A DNA stretch of 64,000 bases from Gemmatimonas aurantiaca T-27 (GTDB lineage: Bacteria; Gemmatimonadota; Gemmatimonadetes; Gemmatimonadales; Gemmatimonadaceae), in contig NC_012489.1 in the NCBI RefSeq assembly GCF_000010305.1, forward strand, positions 2,115,646 through 2,179,645, in the 5' to 3' direction. Each line of letters begins with the position of its first letter. Position 1 is the first letter of the stretch. The position numbers and the translations under genes are program-made. Below, in pieces: positions 41,716 through 51,413 of this stretch. Below the pieces are notes generated by a model that had not been told where the DNA came from, made no database searches, and saw nothing but the letters and a program-made list of their open reading frames with translations.

Positions 41716-42446
41716 GCGTGCCGATCGTCAACCCGCCGCTCTCGGCGACCCCCAGCCGGTACGATTCCGCCGACTTGCTCGCCATGTGCAAGTTCAACGC
41801 GGATCGACCGGCGGTGGACGCGCAGATGCTGGATGAGTCATGGTATCGCCTCCTCACCGAGGCGCAGGATGCGCTGTTGCCGGAAATTGCGAGCTATGCG
41901 CCGTCTGCGCTCAACCAGCAGTACGCCACGCTGAACAGCGTCGACGGTGGGCGGAGCTTCAATTTCGGGCTCGACGTCTATGGCGAGCCACTCATCCCCT
42001 TCGGGCACGTAGAAGTGTGGGCGCGCCAGGGGGGGCGCACATTGTACGCCGCGAACTACGGAGATCGTGACGGCGACTTCGTCATTGAGGGCGCATCGAT
42101 TCGGATGCCTGGTGATGTGCAGGGCCGATTCGCGGATGGTCCGTATGCGCGCTGGACGGGCGTGCCCCCCGCGATCACCGCCACAGCGCAGCCGATCATT
42201 CAGCCGCGCCCAATGCGCATCCTGCTGGTGTACTACGCGGTGATGCTGTGGTCGCAGCGCGGCGGGAAGCGTGACCCCGGCCCGTGGCGTGAGGCGTTCG
42301 CGCGCGAATGGCAGGGGGATCCCGCGTTGGGCAAGCTGGGGTGGTGCGCCACGCTGCAGTTGCGCTACACGACCAGCATGGTGCCATCCAACGGCGGGCA
42401 GGATGTCGCGTGGTGGCAGAGCGCCGACTGGATGAGTGGCAGCTGA
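41712..42446 (+). CDS. Probable head-tail connector protein
   Basis: 244 residues from ATG 41712. Helical N-terminal part (DLLAMCKFNADRP), then mixed. Placed before the large beta-rich protein, it may be a tail adaptor. The role rests on gene order only. Confidence 0.45.
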   Translation: MSVPIVNPPLSATPSRYDSADLLAMCKFNADRPAVDAQMLDESWYRLLTEAQDALLPEIASYAPSALNQQYATLNSVDGGRSFNFGLDVYGEPLIPFGHVEVWARQGGRTLYAANYGDRDGDFVIEGASIRMPGDVQGRFADGPYARWTGVPPAITATAQPIIQPRPMRILLVYYAVMLWSQRGGKRDPGPWREAFAREWQGDPALGKLGWCATLQLRYTTSMVPSNGGQDVAWWQSADWMSGS

Positions 42447-44047
42447 TGCCCGTCCGTGAGCCCGCGCGCGTCTATCCGCATCGCATCATTCTGACCTCTG
42501 GCGGTCTACAGGCCCCATGGGTGGGGATGCGTGACGCGCGCGAAACGACGGCACAGCAAATCAACAAGGTGCTGGCGGCGATCAATTTCTATTTGGCGCC
42601 GGGTGGTGGAGGGCGCGCCTACGTCGGCCGCCCCGGCATCACGGTCATGGGGGAGGACGATCCTGCGACCGAAGTCCAAGCCATCACCACGTGGTATCGT
42701 CCGGATGGCACGGGCGTCACGTTTCGCATCGCTGACGGCGCCATCGATCGATTTGACTGGATCACGGATGCGTGGGTGCCGGCGCTGACCGCATCGCAGA
42801 TCGGTGCGGCCAGTATCACGCTGGCCGCCAGTGGCCGCGTACAGATCGTGCCGTTCGCCTCAGGGCTGGTTATCAACGATCGCGTCAATCCGATGTTTTA
42901 TTGGACGGGCGTGGACGGCACAGGGATGACCGAACTGACGAACGCTCCGATTGCGCGGTGGGTGTGGGTGAAAAGCGCCAAACTCGTCGCCATCAATGCC
43001 GCGAGCCCCATCGAGATTCAGTGGTCAGAAGAAAACCAGCCGAATTTGGGCTACGCGGCCGGTGGCTATAACAACGCATGGGAGCTGCGGCAGCTCGGGA
43101 ATGCGCCGCTGGTGGCGGGGATCGGACGCAACGATGGGCAAATTCTGTTTCGTGAGCGGTCCTGTTTCTCTATTCTCGGAGAAATTGGCCCGGATTTTCG
43201 TGCCGCCTCGACGAATTCCGATATTTCGGAACGACTGGGGACGACGGCGCCTTGGAGTCTCTATAACGTCGAAGCGGGCGTGGTGTTTGTGGACGCGGAT
43301 GCCCGCCCGCATCTGGCGACGTTCGGCACGGAGCCCGCGCCACTGTGGGCGGATTGTCTCGAGCAATTGTCCGCGACGCTGATCCCGCGCAACGCGGTCT
43401 ATCGTGCGTGGACGCTGGAGGATCGGGCGTGCGGATTGCTGCTGATCGGATTGCCGGCGGTGGCCACGACGCAGCTGACGCGGTTCTTGGCGTTCGATAT
43501 TCTGTCGCTGCAGTTCGTGGGTCTGTGGAACGGCATCCCGGCTGACGTGCTGGGCATGGTGCAGACCGATACGGGCGACCCCCGATGGGCGCATACTGTC
43601 GGCGGAACGACCTATATCCATGGCGGCCCGGGCGGCGGGCCGTGGGATGACTTGTTTGTGGAAGGGGCGCAGGCGATTCCGCATGCGCTGGAGCTACCGG
43701 CGCTGGGACGTGATCTCACCGAGACGTTGGAAGTCGACACCATCGAAGTGGGGCTCTCTGCGGCGCTCGCGTCGCGCCTCACGATCACCGGTGAAACGAG
43801 CAACGGCGCGATGCCAATGCTTGAGGTGCCTATCCCCGGTGGGGGCGGTGCTCGCATAGGCCAATTCGTGCTCGGGCAAGACCGTTTGGGCGCGGTGTCA
43901 CGTGATCGCCGTGCGATGGTCGGCCAGATCGGCTCTGGTCGCTGGGTGCGCCCCATCATCCGGCATTCGATTCGTGGCGAGCCGATTTCTATCACTGACG
44001 TACGCGTGGTCGCATTCAAGACCGGCGCAGACCCTGACGTAGCCTGA
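42446..44047 (+). CDS. Beta-rich tail hub or receptor-binding protein
   Basis: 533 residues from ATG 42446. Strongly beta-stranded with Trp/Tyr-rich repeats (WVWVKSAKLVAINAASPIEI, YNVEAGVVFVDADARP, TLEDRACGLLLIGLP), giving the look of a beta-propeller. In P22-type phages such a protein closes the tail hub. No family is proven. Confidence 0.5.
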   Translation: MPVREPARVYPHRIILTSGGLQAPWVGMRDARETTAQQINKVLAAINFYLAPGGGGRAYVGRPGITVMGEDDPATEVQAITTWYRPDGTGVTFRIADGAIDRFDWITDAWVPALTASQIGAASITLAASGRVQIVPFASGLVINDRVNPMFYWTGVDGTGMTELTNAPIARWVWVKSAKLVAINAASPIEIQWSEENQPNLGYAAGGYNNAWELRQLGNAPLVAGIGRNDGQILFRERSCFSILGEIGPDFRAASTNSDISERLGTTAPWSLYNVEAGVVFVDADARPHLATFGTEPAPLWADCLEQLSATLIPRNAVYRAWTLEDRACGLLLIGLPAVATTQLTRFLAFDILSLQFVGLWNGIPADVLGMVQTDTGDPRWAHTVGGTTYIHGGPGGGPWDDLFVEGAQAIPHALELPALGRDLTETLEVDTIEVGLSAALASRLTITGETSNGAMPMLEVPIPGGGGARIGQFVLGQDRLGAVSRDRRAMVGQIGSGRWVRPIIRHSIRGEPISITDVRVVAFKTGADPDVA

Positions 44048-44054
44048 GGCCATC

Positions 44055-44834
44055 ATGGCACTGATTCCATCACTCAAGACGTGGGCGGATCTGGAGATCC
44101 TGACCGCCGCCGATCTGAATAGCAATTTCGACGCACTCCGCGTGGCGTTGAACAGCACGGGCGCGTTCACAGACGTGGCGCGGACGTGGAGTGCGACGCA
44201 GACGTTCAATGTTGCGGCATTCAGTGGTGTGGTGACGGCTGCGGTGGGCCTCACGGTCACTGCGGGCGGTGTCACGATCACCGCCGGCGGATTGACTATC
44301 GCCGCGGGCGGCGCCGACATCACCGGCCCAGTGCTGGTCGATGGTGACGTGACTGCTACCGGTGACATCGACGGCAACTTCATTGGCACGTTCAATGGCA
44401 CGGTGCCTGCGACCAGCGTCACCAGCGGGCTATTCCCGGGGGCGTACAGTTTCGCCAGTACGGTCGCGATCACCGGGTTGCTGACGGTAGCCAACCAAGC
44501 GGGGGTCAGCGCGGGCATGTACACGGTGTACAGCAGCGCAGATGTCAGCGGCCCCATCACCTTGTTCGTCGCGACATTTGATGGCGCGCGCCGTCGGTTG
44601 GTGGGCAACACCACGATCACGCTGTCGGCACAAGGCGGTAGCGTGAGCAAGATCTTCCGTCTGGCGACGGCGCAGGATGGCACCGGTGGGCACACCCTGA
44701 ACTTCGTCGGCGTGACGTGGGAGGGCGGTGTGATGCCGACGCCCACCGCTACCGCAGGGCGCACGGACTGGTGGGAGTTTTGGGATTCCCCGATGGGCAT
44801 CCTGGGCCGCCGTGTCGGAGCCAACTATGTCTGA
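44055..44834 (+). CDS. Tail fibre protein
   Basis: 259 residues. N-terminal helix (TWADLEILTAADLNSNFDAL) typical of fibre stalks. Then a beta-helix-like region with repeated short Gly/Thr/Val triplets (VTAAVGLTVTAGGVTITAGG). The C-terminal 80 residues look like a globular head. It probably binds host surface. Confidence 0.7.
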   Translation: MALIPSLKTWADLEILTAADLNSNFDALRVALNSTGAFTDVARTWSATQTFNVAAFSGVVTAAVGLTVTAGGVTITAGGLTIAAGGADITGPVLVDGDVTATGDIDGNFIGTFNGTVPATSVTSGLFPGAYSFASTVAITGLLTVANQAGVSAGMYTVYSSADVSGPITLFVATFDGARRRLVGNTTITLSAQGGSVSKIFRLATAQDGTGGHTLNFVGVTWEGGVMPTPTATAGRTDWWEFWDSPMGILGRRVGANYV

Positions 44835-45027
44835 CCTGTCGATCGACATCACCTCGGGCCAAGCGCAGCTCGTCGCGCGTGGTCTGCAAGCCGTCGCGAT
44901 GGAACAGAAGAAGCTGGCCGTTTTGTTGGACATTCTGACCGCGGGGCGGCTGCCAGATGGCGCCACCCTGCAGTCCGTCGACTGCGACACCAATACGCTG
45001 CGGTATACGGTGCCTGATGGCGATTGA
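44827..45027 (+). CDS. Hypothetical small tail-region protein
   Basis: 66 residues from ATG 44827, overlapping the fibre stop. A helical start and a short beta end. Perhaps a fibre chaperone or assembly factor; not recognised. Confidence 0.5.
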   Translation: MSDLSIDITSGQAQLVARGLQAVAMEQKKLAVLLDILTAGRLPDGATLQSVDCDTNTLRYTVPDGD

Positions 45028-45388
45028 GCGGCTGGCGTGGCGGAACATCACCGCGTGGACGGCGCTGAACGTGTGGATGATGCGCGCGATCGATGTGCTG
45101 GTGGGCAGCGATCGGTGGGCCTTCCAGGCGTCGGTAGCGACGAGCGCGGTGGTGCTCACCTACCCGCGGACGGTGGTCACCGTGAATACCACGAGTGGCG
45201 CGGTCGTGCTCACCCTGCCCCGCGCGGCCGACGTGATCGGCTTCGAAGTGGCCGTGACGCGCACGGCGGGATCGAACAGCGTAACACTGGATGGCGCGGG
45301 CGCGGAAACGATTGATGGCAGCGCGACGTTGGTGAGCAACAAAGTCCGGATCGTCAGCAACGGTACCGGCTGGATCAGTATCAGTTAA
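45017..45388 (+). CDS. Small beta-structured tail protein
   Basis: 123 residues from ATG 45017. Beta-rich, Thr/Val/Gly/Ser-rich (VVLTYPRTVVTVNTTSGAVV), with a head-like helix at the start. It resembles the head region of fibre or spike proteins. A 120-base non-coding gap follows. Confidence 0.5.
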   Translation: MAIERLAWRNITAWTALNVWMMRAIDVLVGSDRWAFQASVATSAVVLTYPRTVVTVNTTSGAVVLTLPRAADVIGFEVAVTRTAGSNSVTLDGAGAETIDGSATLVSNKVRIVSNGTGWISIS

Positions 45389-45508
45389 CTTGCACATTCA
45401 CGAGCGTACGCGCTCAAGATGGGCCCGGCCCCGCCTGTGGAGGACGACAGGCGCCAGCCGTGGAGATGAACACCCTGCGCACGATGCGTGCGCACTCTCC
45501 ACGGAGTG
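45389..45508. promoter_or_regulatory. Hairpin-rich gap before the ejection genes
   Basis: 120 bases between the tail and ejection genes, unusual in this packed operon. It contains three short perfect inverted repeats: GAGCG/CGCTC near 45403, CGCCTGT/ACAGGCG at 45432-45453, and TGCGCACG/CGTGCGCA at 45476-45494. None has a U-run, so these are not standard terminators. Promoter, RNA processing or mRNA stability are possible. Confidence 0.45.
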
Positions 45509-45994
45509 ATGGCCATGGCCATCCCGATGTTGTTGCCATTCGCGGCGTCCGCAATCGGTGGTATCTCGTCCGCGATCAGCGGGAATCGCGAGCAAAAGAA
45601 GGCCAATCAGCTCGCCGAGAAGCAGCGCCAGTTCGAAGAGCAGCGCTGGAATGAGGGCGGGCAGTTCCGAAACGCCGGCGCGCAGATGCTCAATCGCCAG
45701 ATCGATCCAGCGGCGATGACGCAGTTGTTTGCGGACCCGGGCAATCCGTACGCGAGCACGACGCAGTTTCAGCCGCTGTGGAAGGCCAGCGAGATGCAGG
45801 CGGCCCCACAGGCCAATCCCCAACAGCAGCAAGCCAACGATCTGCGTGTCGTGGCGGCGGGGGTGCGGAATCCGCGCATCCAACGGATGATGAACGACGC
45901 CGCACAGAAAATGACGGCGGCCAGCGCGCCGCAGGATCGGGCGCAGCTCGAGGCGTTTTCGCAGACGATGGTGCCGAGCGGAGGCCGTCGATGA
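45509..45994 (+). CDS. Putative ejection protein
   Basis: 161 residues from ATG 45509, preceded by ACGGAG. A hydrophobic N-terminal segment (IPMLLPFAASAIGGISSAI) then a Gln/Asn/Arg-rich helical body (REQKKANQLAEKQRQFEEQR). This fits the first of the proteins ejected with P22-type DNA, by position and composition. Confidence 0.55.
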   Translation: MAMAIPMLLPFAASAIGGISSAISGNREQKKANQLAEKQRQFEEQRWNEGGQFRNAGAQMLNRQIDPAAMTQLFADPGNPYASTTQFQPLWKASEMQAAPQANPQQQQANDLRVVAAGVRNPRIQRMMNDAAQKMTAASAPQDRAQLEAFSQTMVPSGGRR

Positions 45995-47688
45995 CCTCCT
46001 ACCGTGCAGCGCCAACGGGATCAGCGGCGCGCCCAGCGCAAGCGACGGGCTGGAACCCGCAGGCGATGAACGGGTCGGGCATGGCGCAGATGGCGCAGGT
46101 ACGTGGCGATACGCCTGCGCAGCCGACGACCTCGTCATGGGCGACGCCAGGCGCGAACCTCCAGAGTTACGGCACCGGGAATGATCTGCGGGGCACCGCG
46201 ATCACGCCGACGGACTCCACGCGCACCCAAGCGGCGAGTGGGGCGGCCGATGGGGCCTACGGTGCCTATGCCGGCTACCAGCCACCGTCGTGGAACGCGC
46301 TGCCCACCTACTCGTCGCAGAACTCGATGAGCGGGATCCCGCGGCTGGCCACGTCGCCCGTTGCAGGACCGAGCTATGGGGCGGCCCAGGGCGCGATGAA
46401 CGGCGCCCTGCCCCGCGCCAGTCAGTTCGGGGCGGACGCCGCCGCGAGCCTGAACGGGATCGGTGGTGCGCCTGGCGTGTCCTTCGATGGTTCGAAAGCG
46501 GCCGCCGAATTCGATGCGGCAAAGGACGCCACGGGCGGTGCGTTCAACTACGACACGAGCACGAACGCGGCGCGCGACATGACGCTGCAGCGGTTGTCGC
46601 AGATGCAAGCGCCCGATCGGGAGGCGCTGGCACTCAAGACGTACAAGGCACTGGAAGACGAGTCGGCTCCCGCGTTCGCACAGACACAGCGGCAAATCGG
46701 CCAGAATGCCGCGGCGCTTGGCCGCATCGGTTCTGGTGTAACGACGAACGAAATCGGTGACGCCTTCTTGGCGCGCGAGCGCTCACTCGGCAACCAGCGT
46801 TCCCTGCTGGCGGCAGAAGCAGCCGGGAAGACGTTGCAGGATGGCATCGACTACACCGGTGCCGCCAACGGCGTGTTCAACTCGTTCGCTGGCGCCGACC
46901 AGAGTGCGAAGGGGTTGGACTTACAGCGTGCGTCGGTCCTCACCGGTGTGGGGCAAGGACAGGCGGGATTGGCGCAGAGCGACATGCAGGCGCAGTCAGC
47001 CAACGCGTCGAACGCGCTACAGGGGCAAGGGCTACAGTTGCAGCGCTCGTCCCTGCTCCGTGGGCTCGGTCAGGACGAGTGGCAGCGTGGCACGGACGTG
47101 GCCGATCGTGAAACGGGCTGGGCGCGTGACCAGTACGGCGCCAATGTCGACAACGAAAACCGCCGCCTCGATGTGCAGCGCACGAACAACCAGCAGACAG
47201 CCGATGGCATCAAGTTCGCCGAAGACAACGACCGGTACGGCTACCAGTCGGGCGTGAACGAACGGAACAGCGGTTTTGACGCGGGCATTCAACGCGGGAC
47301 GGCGCTCGGCCAGCAGGCCTCCACACTCGGGGCTCGCGAGGATCAGTTGCGGGGTGTGGACGCCGGCAATCGTAACGAGCTGCGCGGCGAACGCACGTAC
47401 CAGAACAACATGGCCACCCAAGCGCAGCAGGATCGCATTCAGCAGCAGCAGTTCTACGAGTGGCTGCAGTCACAGAACATCAACAACGCCACGCAGCTCT
47501 TCGGTGCTGGGCAAGTGGGCAATCCCGGCAGCGTCTACGGCCAGCAATCTGCGGCGGCACAAGGACAGGCGAACGGCGCGTACGATGCCGTGGGTCAGGC
47601 CGCGCAGTACCTGCCCTACTTCGCCAACCGCCCGACGTCATCGATGTCGCCCGCCTATCAGATGGCGGGCGGCTCCACCCTCGCGTAA
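45991..47688 (+). CDS. Large Gln/Asn-rich putative ejection protein
   Basis: 565 residues from ATG 45991. A disordered Pro/Gly/Ser/Ala-rich N-terminal half. The C-terminal half is long helical repeats rich in Gln/Asn and Arg/Asp (QQTADGIKFAEDNDRYGYQ, QAQQDRIQQQQFYEWLQSQ). It fits internal virion proteins that exit with the DNA. No enzyme motif is seen. Confidence 0.6.
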   Translation: MTSYRAAPTGSAARPAQATGWNPQAMNGSGMAQMAQVRGDTPAQPTTSSWATPGANLQSYGTGNDLRGTAITPTDSTRTQAASGAADGAYGAYAGYQPPSWNALPTYSSQNSMSGIPRLATSPVAGPSYGAAQGAMNGALPRASQFGADAAASLNGIGGAPGVSFDGSKAAAEFDAAKDATGGAFNYDTSTNAARDMTLQRLSQMQAPDREALALKTYKALEDESAPAFAQTQRQIGQNAAALGRIGSGVTTNEIGDAFLARERSLGNQRSLLAAEAAGKTLQDGIDYTGAANGVFNSFAGADQSAKGLDLQRASVLTGVGQGQAGLAQSDMQAQSANASNALQGQGLQLQRSSLLRGLGQDEWQRGTDVADRETGWARDQYGANVDNENRRLDVQRTNNQQTADGIKFAEDNDRYGYQSGVNERNSGFDAGIQRGTALGQQASTLGAREDQLRGVDAGNRNELRGERTYQNNMATQAQQDRIQQQQFYEWLQSQNINNATQLFGAGQVGNPGSVYGQQSAAAQGQANGAYDAVGQAAQYLPYFANRPTSSMSPAYQMAGGSTLA

Positions 47689-47697
47689 GGAGGCACC

Positions 47698-48783
47698 ATG
47701 TCGTGGGGAATGGCCCTCTCGCGGGGGCTGACAGGGCTGGCAACCGGACTAGCGGGTGCGCAGGAACAGCGACGGCTGCAGCAGGAGCGCGCCGAACAGA
47801 AAGAGTTCAGCCGCATGATCGCCGACCGTGAATGGCAGCGGCAGTTGTCGCAGGATCGACAGCAGGCCGAGCAAACACGCCTCGCGCGTGAGCGGCAGGG
47901 CGCTCTCGATACGATGGGTGCGGTGGACGCGGGCTATCGACCGGTTGGATCTCCGATGGACGACGTGAATGCGGCACTCGGCCTGCCCGATCTGCCGACC
48001 GTCTCTATCGGTGGCCAGCAGATGCGCAAGAGCGCCAACAGCACCGACTGGACCGCGAAGCAAGCGGCGCAAGCGGCGCGTGGGCAGGAGCGCGCCGAAG
48101 ACGCCGACCTACAGAAAACGCTGCTCAAGGCCCGGCAGATGTTCGAAGCAGGCGAATCGGCGAAAGATCGCTCGCAGAGGGAGCGGTTGGCGAATGTGGC
48201 GGCGGGAGCGAAGGCGCAGCCGAAGTTGCGCGCGATACCTGCCGGCACCATCAAGGATTATCAGGGCATCAACGCGAATATGCGCGAGATCGCGGATGCC
48301 CTGGAGACGGCGAACAAGGATCCCGAGGCATTTAAGGAAGCTTTGGGTTTCAAGAACATGCTTCCCGAGTGGATGGCCACACGCGGAATGTCAGAGGGCG
48401 CCATGGCGGTGCGTGGCAAGCTCTCGAATCTCGCGTCCGGCATCTTCCTCGAGCGATCGGGCGCAGCGGTCACGCCCAGCGAGGCGAAGCGGCTGGAAGG
48501 TTGGACCGCGAATATGACGGATACACCGGAGAAAGCGAAGAACGCCCTCGAAAACATCTTGGCTTTCTACCAGCAAAAGGCCGCTGACATGGGAGCCGCA
48601 TACGACGAGGAAGCTGGATACCACGCGTTGGGCCGCACCGCTTCTGCGCAGACTCCAGCCAAGAGCGCAGATCCCCATGCGGTTCTACGAGAGCAAGCAA
48701 TCAGCGCCATTCGCCAGGGGGCGAGCGCGGCCAAAGTCGCGCAGGTATTCAAGCAGCAGACCGGCCAGGATCTCGTACGATGA
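47698..48783 (+). CDS. Putative ejection protein, coiled coil
   Basis: 361 residues with AGGAGGC just upstream. A short hydrophobic head (GLTGLATGLAGAQEQ), then a strong coiled coil (RRLQQERAEQKEFSRMIADR), a helical middle and an Ala-rich end. It sits between the other two ejection candidates and overlaps the last by 4 bases. Confidence 0.6.
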   Translation: MSWGMALSRGLTGLATGLAGAQEQRRLQQERAEQKEFSRMIADREWQRQLSQDRQQAEQTRLARERQGALDTMGAVDAGYRPVGSPMDDVNAALGLPDLPTVSIGGQQMRKSANSTDWTAKQAAQAARGQERAEDADLQKTLLKARQMFEAGESAKDRSQRERLANVAAGAKAQPKLRAIPAGTIKDYQGINANMREIADALETANKDPEAFKEALGFKNMLPEWMATRGMSEGAMAVRGKLSNLASGIFLERSGAAVTPSEAKRLEGWTANMTDTPEKAKNALENILAFYQQKAADMGAAYDEEAGYHALGRTASAQTPAKSADPHAVLREQAISAIRQGASAAKVAQVFKQQTGQDLVR

Positions 48784-50834
48784 CCAATCCGTTTCTGGGG
48801 CTCCAAGACGATGACAATCCGTTCGCGGCGCTGATTCCGAAGGGGCGGGGTCAACCGCGCGATGGGTTCGCGAGCGAGTCGACGAATACGCGAGCAACAT
48901 CGCGCAACGCCACCCCGCAGCAGGTGGCGCAGAACCGCGCCACCGATCTGCGTGACGCGATCGGTATGGCGAGATCGATGCTCTCCGGTGCGACGGCAAC
49001 CATGGCCCCGAAGGCCGAGGCGGCGCTGCGTGCAGGATTTGGGAAGAAGACCTATCGTGACGCGCTGCAGCAGATCGATTCCGAGCAGAACGAATTCAAG
49101 GAAGCCCACCCGGTCGCGAGCTTCGGCGCCGAGTTGGCCGGCGGACTGGCGAGCGGTGGTGCGCTGCTGAAAGGGGCGCAAGGCGCCGGCAAGGTCGCGC
49201 AGGCCATTCGTGCTTCGCAGTTGGTGCCGAAGGTCGAAGGAACGGCCGGCGCTGGTGCACGGGCGTGGGCGGCCGCGAAAGCCGGTGGCGTTGCTGGCGG
49301 ATTGACGGCCGCGGGGAGTTCGCGGGCGGACGATGCTTTCGATCATGGGAAGGACGTCCTTACAGGCGCAACGATCGGTGCAGCCGGCGGCGCCACCTTG
49401 TCAGGCTTGACCGACGCCATCCGTCGCGCACGGCAGCTGGTCGCCTCCATGGGGCAGAAGGGCGAGGCGGGGCCCATCCGCAGTGTGCTCCAGGCGGGCG
49501 GCGCGTCACCGGAAATCGCTGGCGCGCAGCGCGTGCTGAACACCATCGGCAAGAGCGGCGCGACATTGGACGACATCGCAGCGGCTAGTGCATCGGCGCC
49601 GGAGGAGTCCGCATTCGCTGAACTGATCCCGAATCGTCAAGGCGTGCGGGGGCTTCGGATTGCTCGTAACGTTGGGCGGTCGCGTGACGCGATTGACCAA
49701 TCGCTCGCTGAGCGAGCAGCAGAAGAACCGATGCGGTGGGCGCGGAGTCTGGAAAAGAGTAGTGGCCTTTCGGCACCGATCGATCCGGCGGCGTTCGCGC
49801 GTGGCGCGAAAGACGAAGTGCAGCCAGAGGTTGAGCGTCTGCTGATGCAGGCACGTGCGCGCCCTGATGTTGAAGCCGGGCCACTGATTCAAGTCGCGGA
49901 AGATCTGAACGGCCTGAAGCGCGGCAAGATGGCGCTTGAACGGGGCGGCGAATTGTCGCGCGGGTTCAACTATACGCAAGACATCGATCCGGCGAACCCT
50001 GTCATCTCGGTGGCGAACGCGCACAGCCTGCGGCAAGGTCTCGACTACGCGATTGAGCGCGCCGTGCAAGAACAGGATGATCAGATGATCGCCATCCTCC
50101 AGCGGCAGCGGGACGTCGTAGACCAGTTCGTGAAGGCCGCAGGCGGCGAGCCGATGCAGCAGGCGGACCAGTTGTTTTCGAATGCGATGGGTCGGGGAGA
50201 GTCTTTCCGCTTGGGTCAGCGGGTGGAGTCGGCGACGTCACCACAGCAGATCATGGAACTTGGGATGCAGGCGTCGGACCCACAGGCTTTCCAGATGGGG
50301 TCTGGTAGTCGGTCTCTGGAGCGCGCCCTGAACATCGCTGATGGTGAAGCCGGACGAATCGCGAACCCGACTCCTGGGGCCATGGCGAGCCAGACGCGGC
50401 GCGCTCGTACTGCGACGGGCACAACCTCGCAGGGTGCCTACGAGACTCTACGCGGTGATTCTGAGCAGATCGCCAAGCGCTTGCAAACGCGCAACGCCGT
50501 GTCTGGCAATTCAAGCACGGTCGCCAACGCTGCGGAGATTCAGGATGAGTTCGAAAACAATCCGGTTGCCGTTGCGAGCGCCGTGCTGAATCCGACGAGT
50601 ATGCCGCGCATTCTCGCAGAACGTGCACTGCGGGCTGGCACACAGGGCAACAACGCGGCGCAAGCTGATGCGATGGGGCGCATTCTCGCAGCCGGATTGC
50701 CGCAGCAGATGGCCAGAGAGGAAGCCGTTCGCAAGCTGCAGGATCTGCTGCCCGGCATGATTACGATCTACCGCCGGAACGCCCTTACTCAGGGTCAGGC
50801 CGCTGGCGCTTTCGGAGGGCGCGGGCCTCAATAG
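48780..50834 (+). CDS. Largest putative ejection protein
   Basis: 684 residues. Disordered acidic N-terminus (LGLQDDDNPFAALIPKG), then a Gly/Ala-rich hydrophobic stretch (GGLASGGALLKGAQGAG), then a long helical body. Size, position and the amphipathic Ala/Gly segment fit a P22 gp16-like protein that crosses the envelope. It is the last late gene; its 3' end is overlapped by 50 bases by a minus-strand gene. Confidence 0.6.
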   Translation: MTNPFLGLQDDDNPFAALIPKGRGQPRDGFASESTNTRATSRNATPQQVAQNRATDLRDAIGMARSMLSGATATMAPKAEAALRAGFGKKTYRDALQQIDSEQNEFKEAHPVASFGAELAGGLASGGALLKGAQGAGKVAQAIRASQLVPKVEGTAGAGARAWAAAKAGGVAGGLTAAGSSRADDAFDHGKDVLTGATIGAAGGATLSGLTDAIRRARQLVASMGQKGEAGPIRSVLQAGGASPEIAGAQRVLNTIGKSGATLDDIAAASASAPEESAFAELIPNRQGVRGLRIARNVGRSRDAIDQSLAERAAEEPMRWARSLEKSSGLSAPIDPAAFARGAKDEVQPEVERLLMQARARPDVEAGPLIQVAEDLNGLKRGKMALERGGELSRGFNYTQDIDPANPVISVANAHSLRQGLDYAIERAVQEQDDQMIAILQRQRDVVDQFVKAAGGEPMQQADQLFSNAMGRGESFRLGQRVESATSPQQIMELGMQASDPQAFQMGSGSRSLERALNIADGEAGRIANPTPGAMASQTRRARTATGTTSQGAYETLRGDSEQIAKRLQTRNAVSGNSSTVANAAEIQDEFENNPVAVASAVLNPTSMPRILAERALRAGTQGNNAAQADAMGRILAAGLPQQMAREEAVRKLQDLLPGMITIYRRNALTQGQAAGAFGGRGPQ

Positions 50835-50967
50835 TGACCGCGAAGAGGAGCCAGAGGATGCCGGTGGCCGCCCATGCCAAGGATGCAGTCGGTTCTTTGT
50901 AAAAACCGATGGACGACACAGCAAGCAATCCGCAGATCGCGGAGATGATCATGCAAAAGCCAGCCAT
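50785..50967 (-). CDS. Small two-segment membrane protein
   Basis: 60 residues from ATG 50967. Two hydrophobic segments (MIISAICGLLAVSSIGFY; LAWAATGILWLLFAVTI) and a basic end. Its start codon overlaps the retropepsin stop (TGATG), so it is the third gene of the cassette. Its 3' end overlaps a late gene on the other strand. Function unknown. Confidence 0.65.
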   Translation of the reverse strand: MAGFCMIISAICGLLAVSSIGFYKEPTASLAWAATGILWLLFAVTIEARALRKRQRPDPE

Positions 50968-51410
50968 CAGAACGCCAGCGTAAACAGTCCGATCGAACCG
51001 TTGTAAACCAGCACGCAGGTCGAAAGGATGTCCCGGCCGATCAGCGCCTTGATCCCCTGAGAGCTGAGCTGTGTCGCCATCACCGCGATCTGCGGGATGT
51101 AGAGCGGCGAATCGCCCTCTCTCCCCGGGATATTCAATGCGACATCGTACACGCCGACTTGATGCGGGACACCTGAGGTGGAAGGTGTGTGCATCTCCGT
51201 GCTTCCGGTCGGCGTCAGGTTCAGCGCCTCAAGCACACCCGGGTCTATACAGGTGCAAGAGGCGCCCGTGTCGACCAGGGCGTCTATGAACTGCAGCGGC
51301 GGTTCCGGGATCCCTAATTCCTGCAATGCGGCGAGGCGCGGCTCACTCGCTCCGACAACCATTCGAACGATGGGACCACCAGCAATAACAGGAAGAGAAA
51401 AATTCCCCAT
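50967..51410 (-). CDS. Retropepsin-like aspartic protease
   Basis: 147 residues from ATG 51410. FIDALVDTGASCTCI carries the catalytic Asp-Thr-Gly (Asp47). ALIGRDILS (125-128 GRDI) is the C-terminal hydrophobic-GRD motif of the A2/retropepsin fold. Flanking strands fit the family. The size is one protease lobe, so it would dimerise. It lacks a signal peptide, so it works in the cytoplasm. The partner gene sits just upstream with a 3-base gap. Such pairs occur in bacteria, but I know no defined function. Confidence 0.8.
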   Translation of the reverse strand: MGNFSLPVIAGGPIVRMVVGASEPRLAALQELGIPEPPLQFIDALVDTGASCTCIDPGVLEALNLTPTGSTEMHTPSTSGVPHQVGVYDVALNIPGREGDSPLYIPQIAVMATQLSSQGIKALIGRDILSTCVLVYNGSIGLFTLAF

Positions 51411-51413
51411 GCG

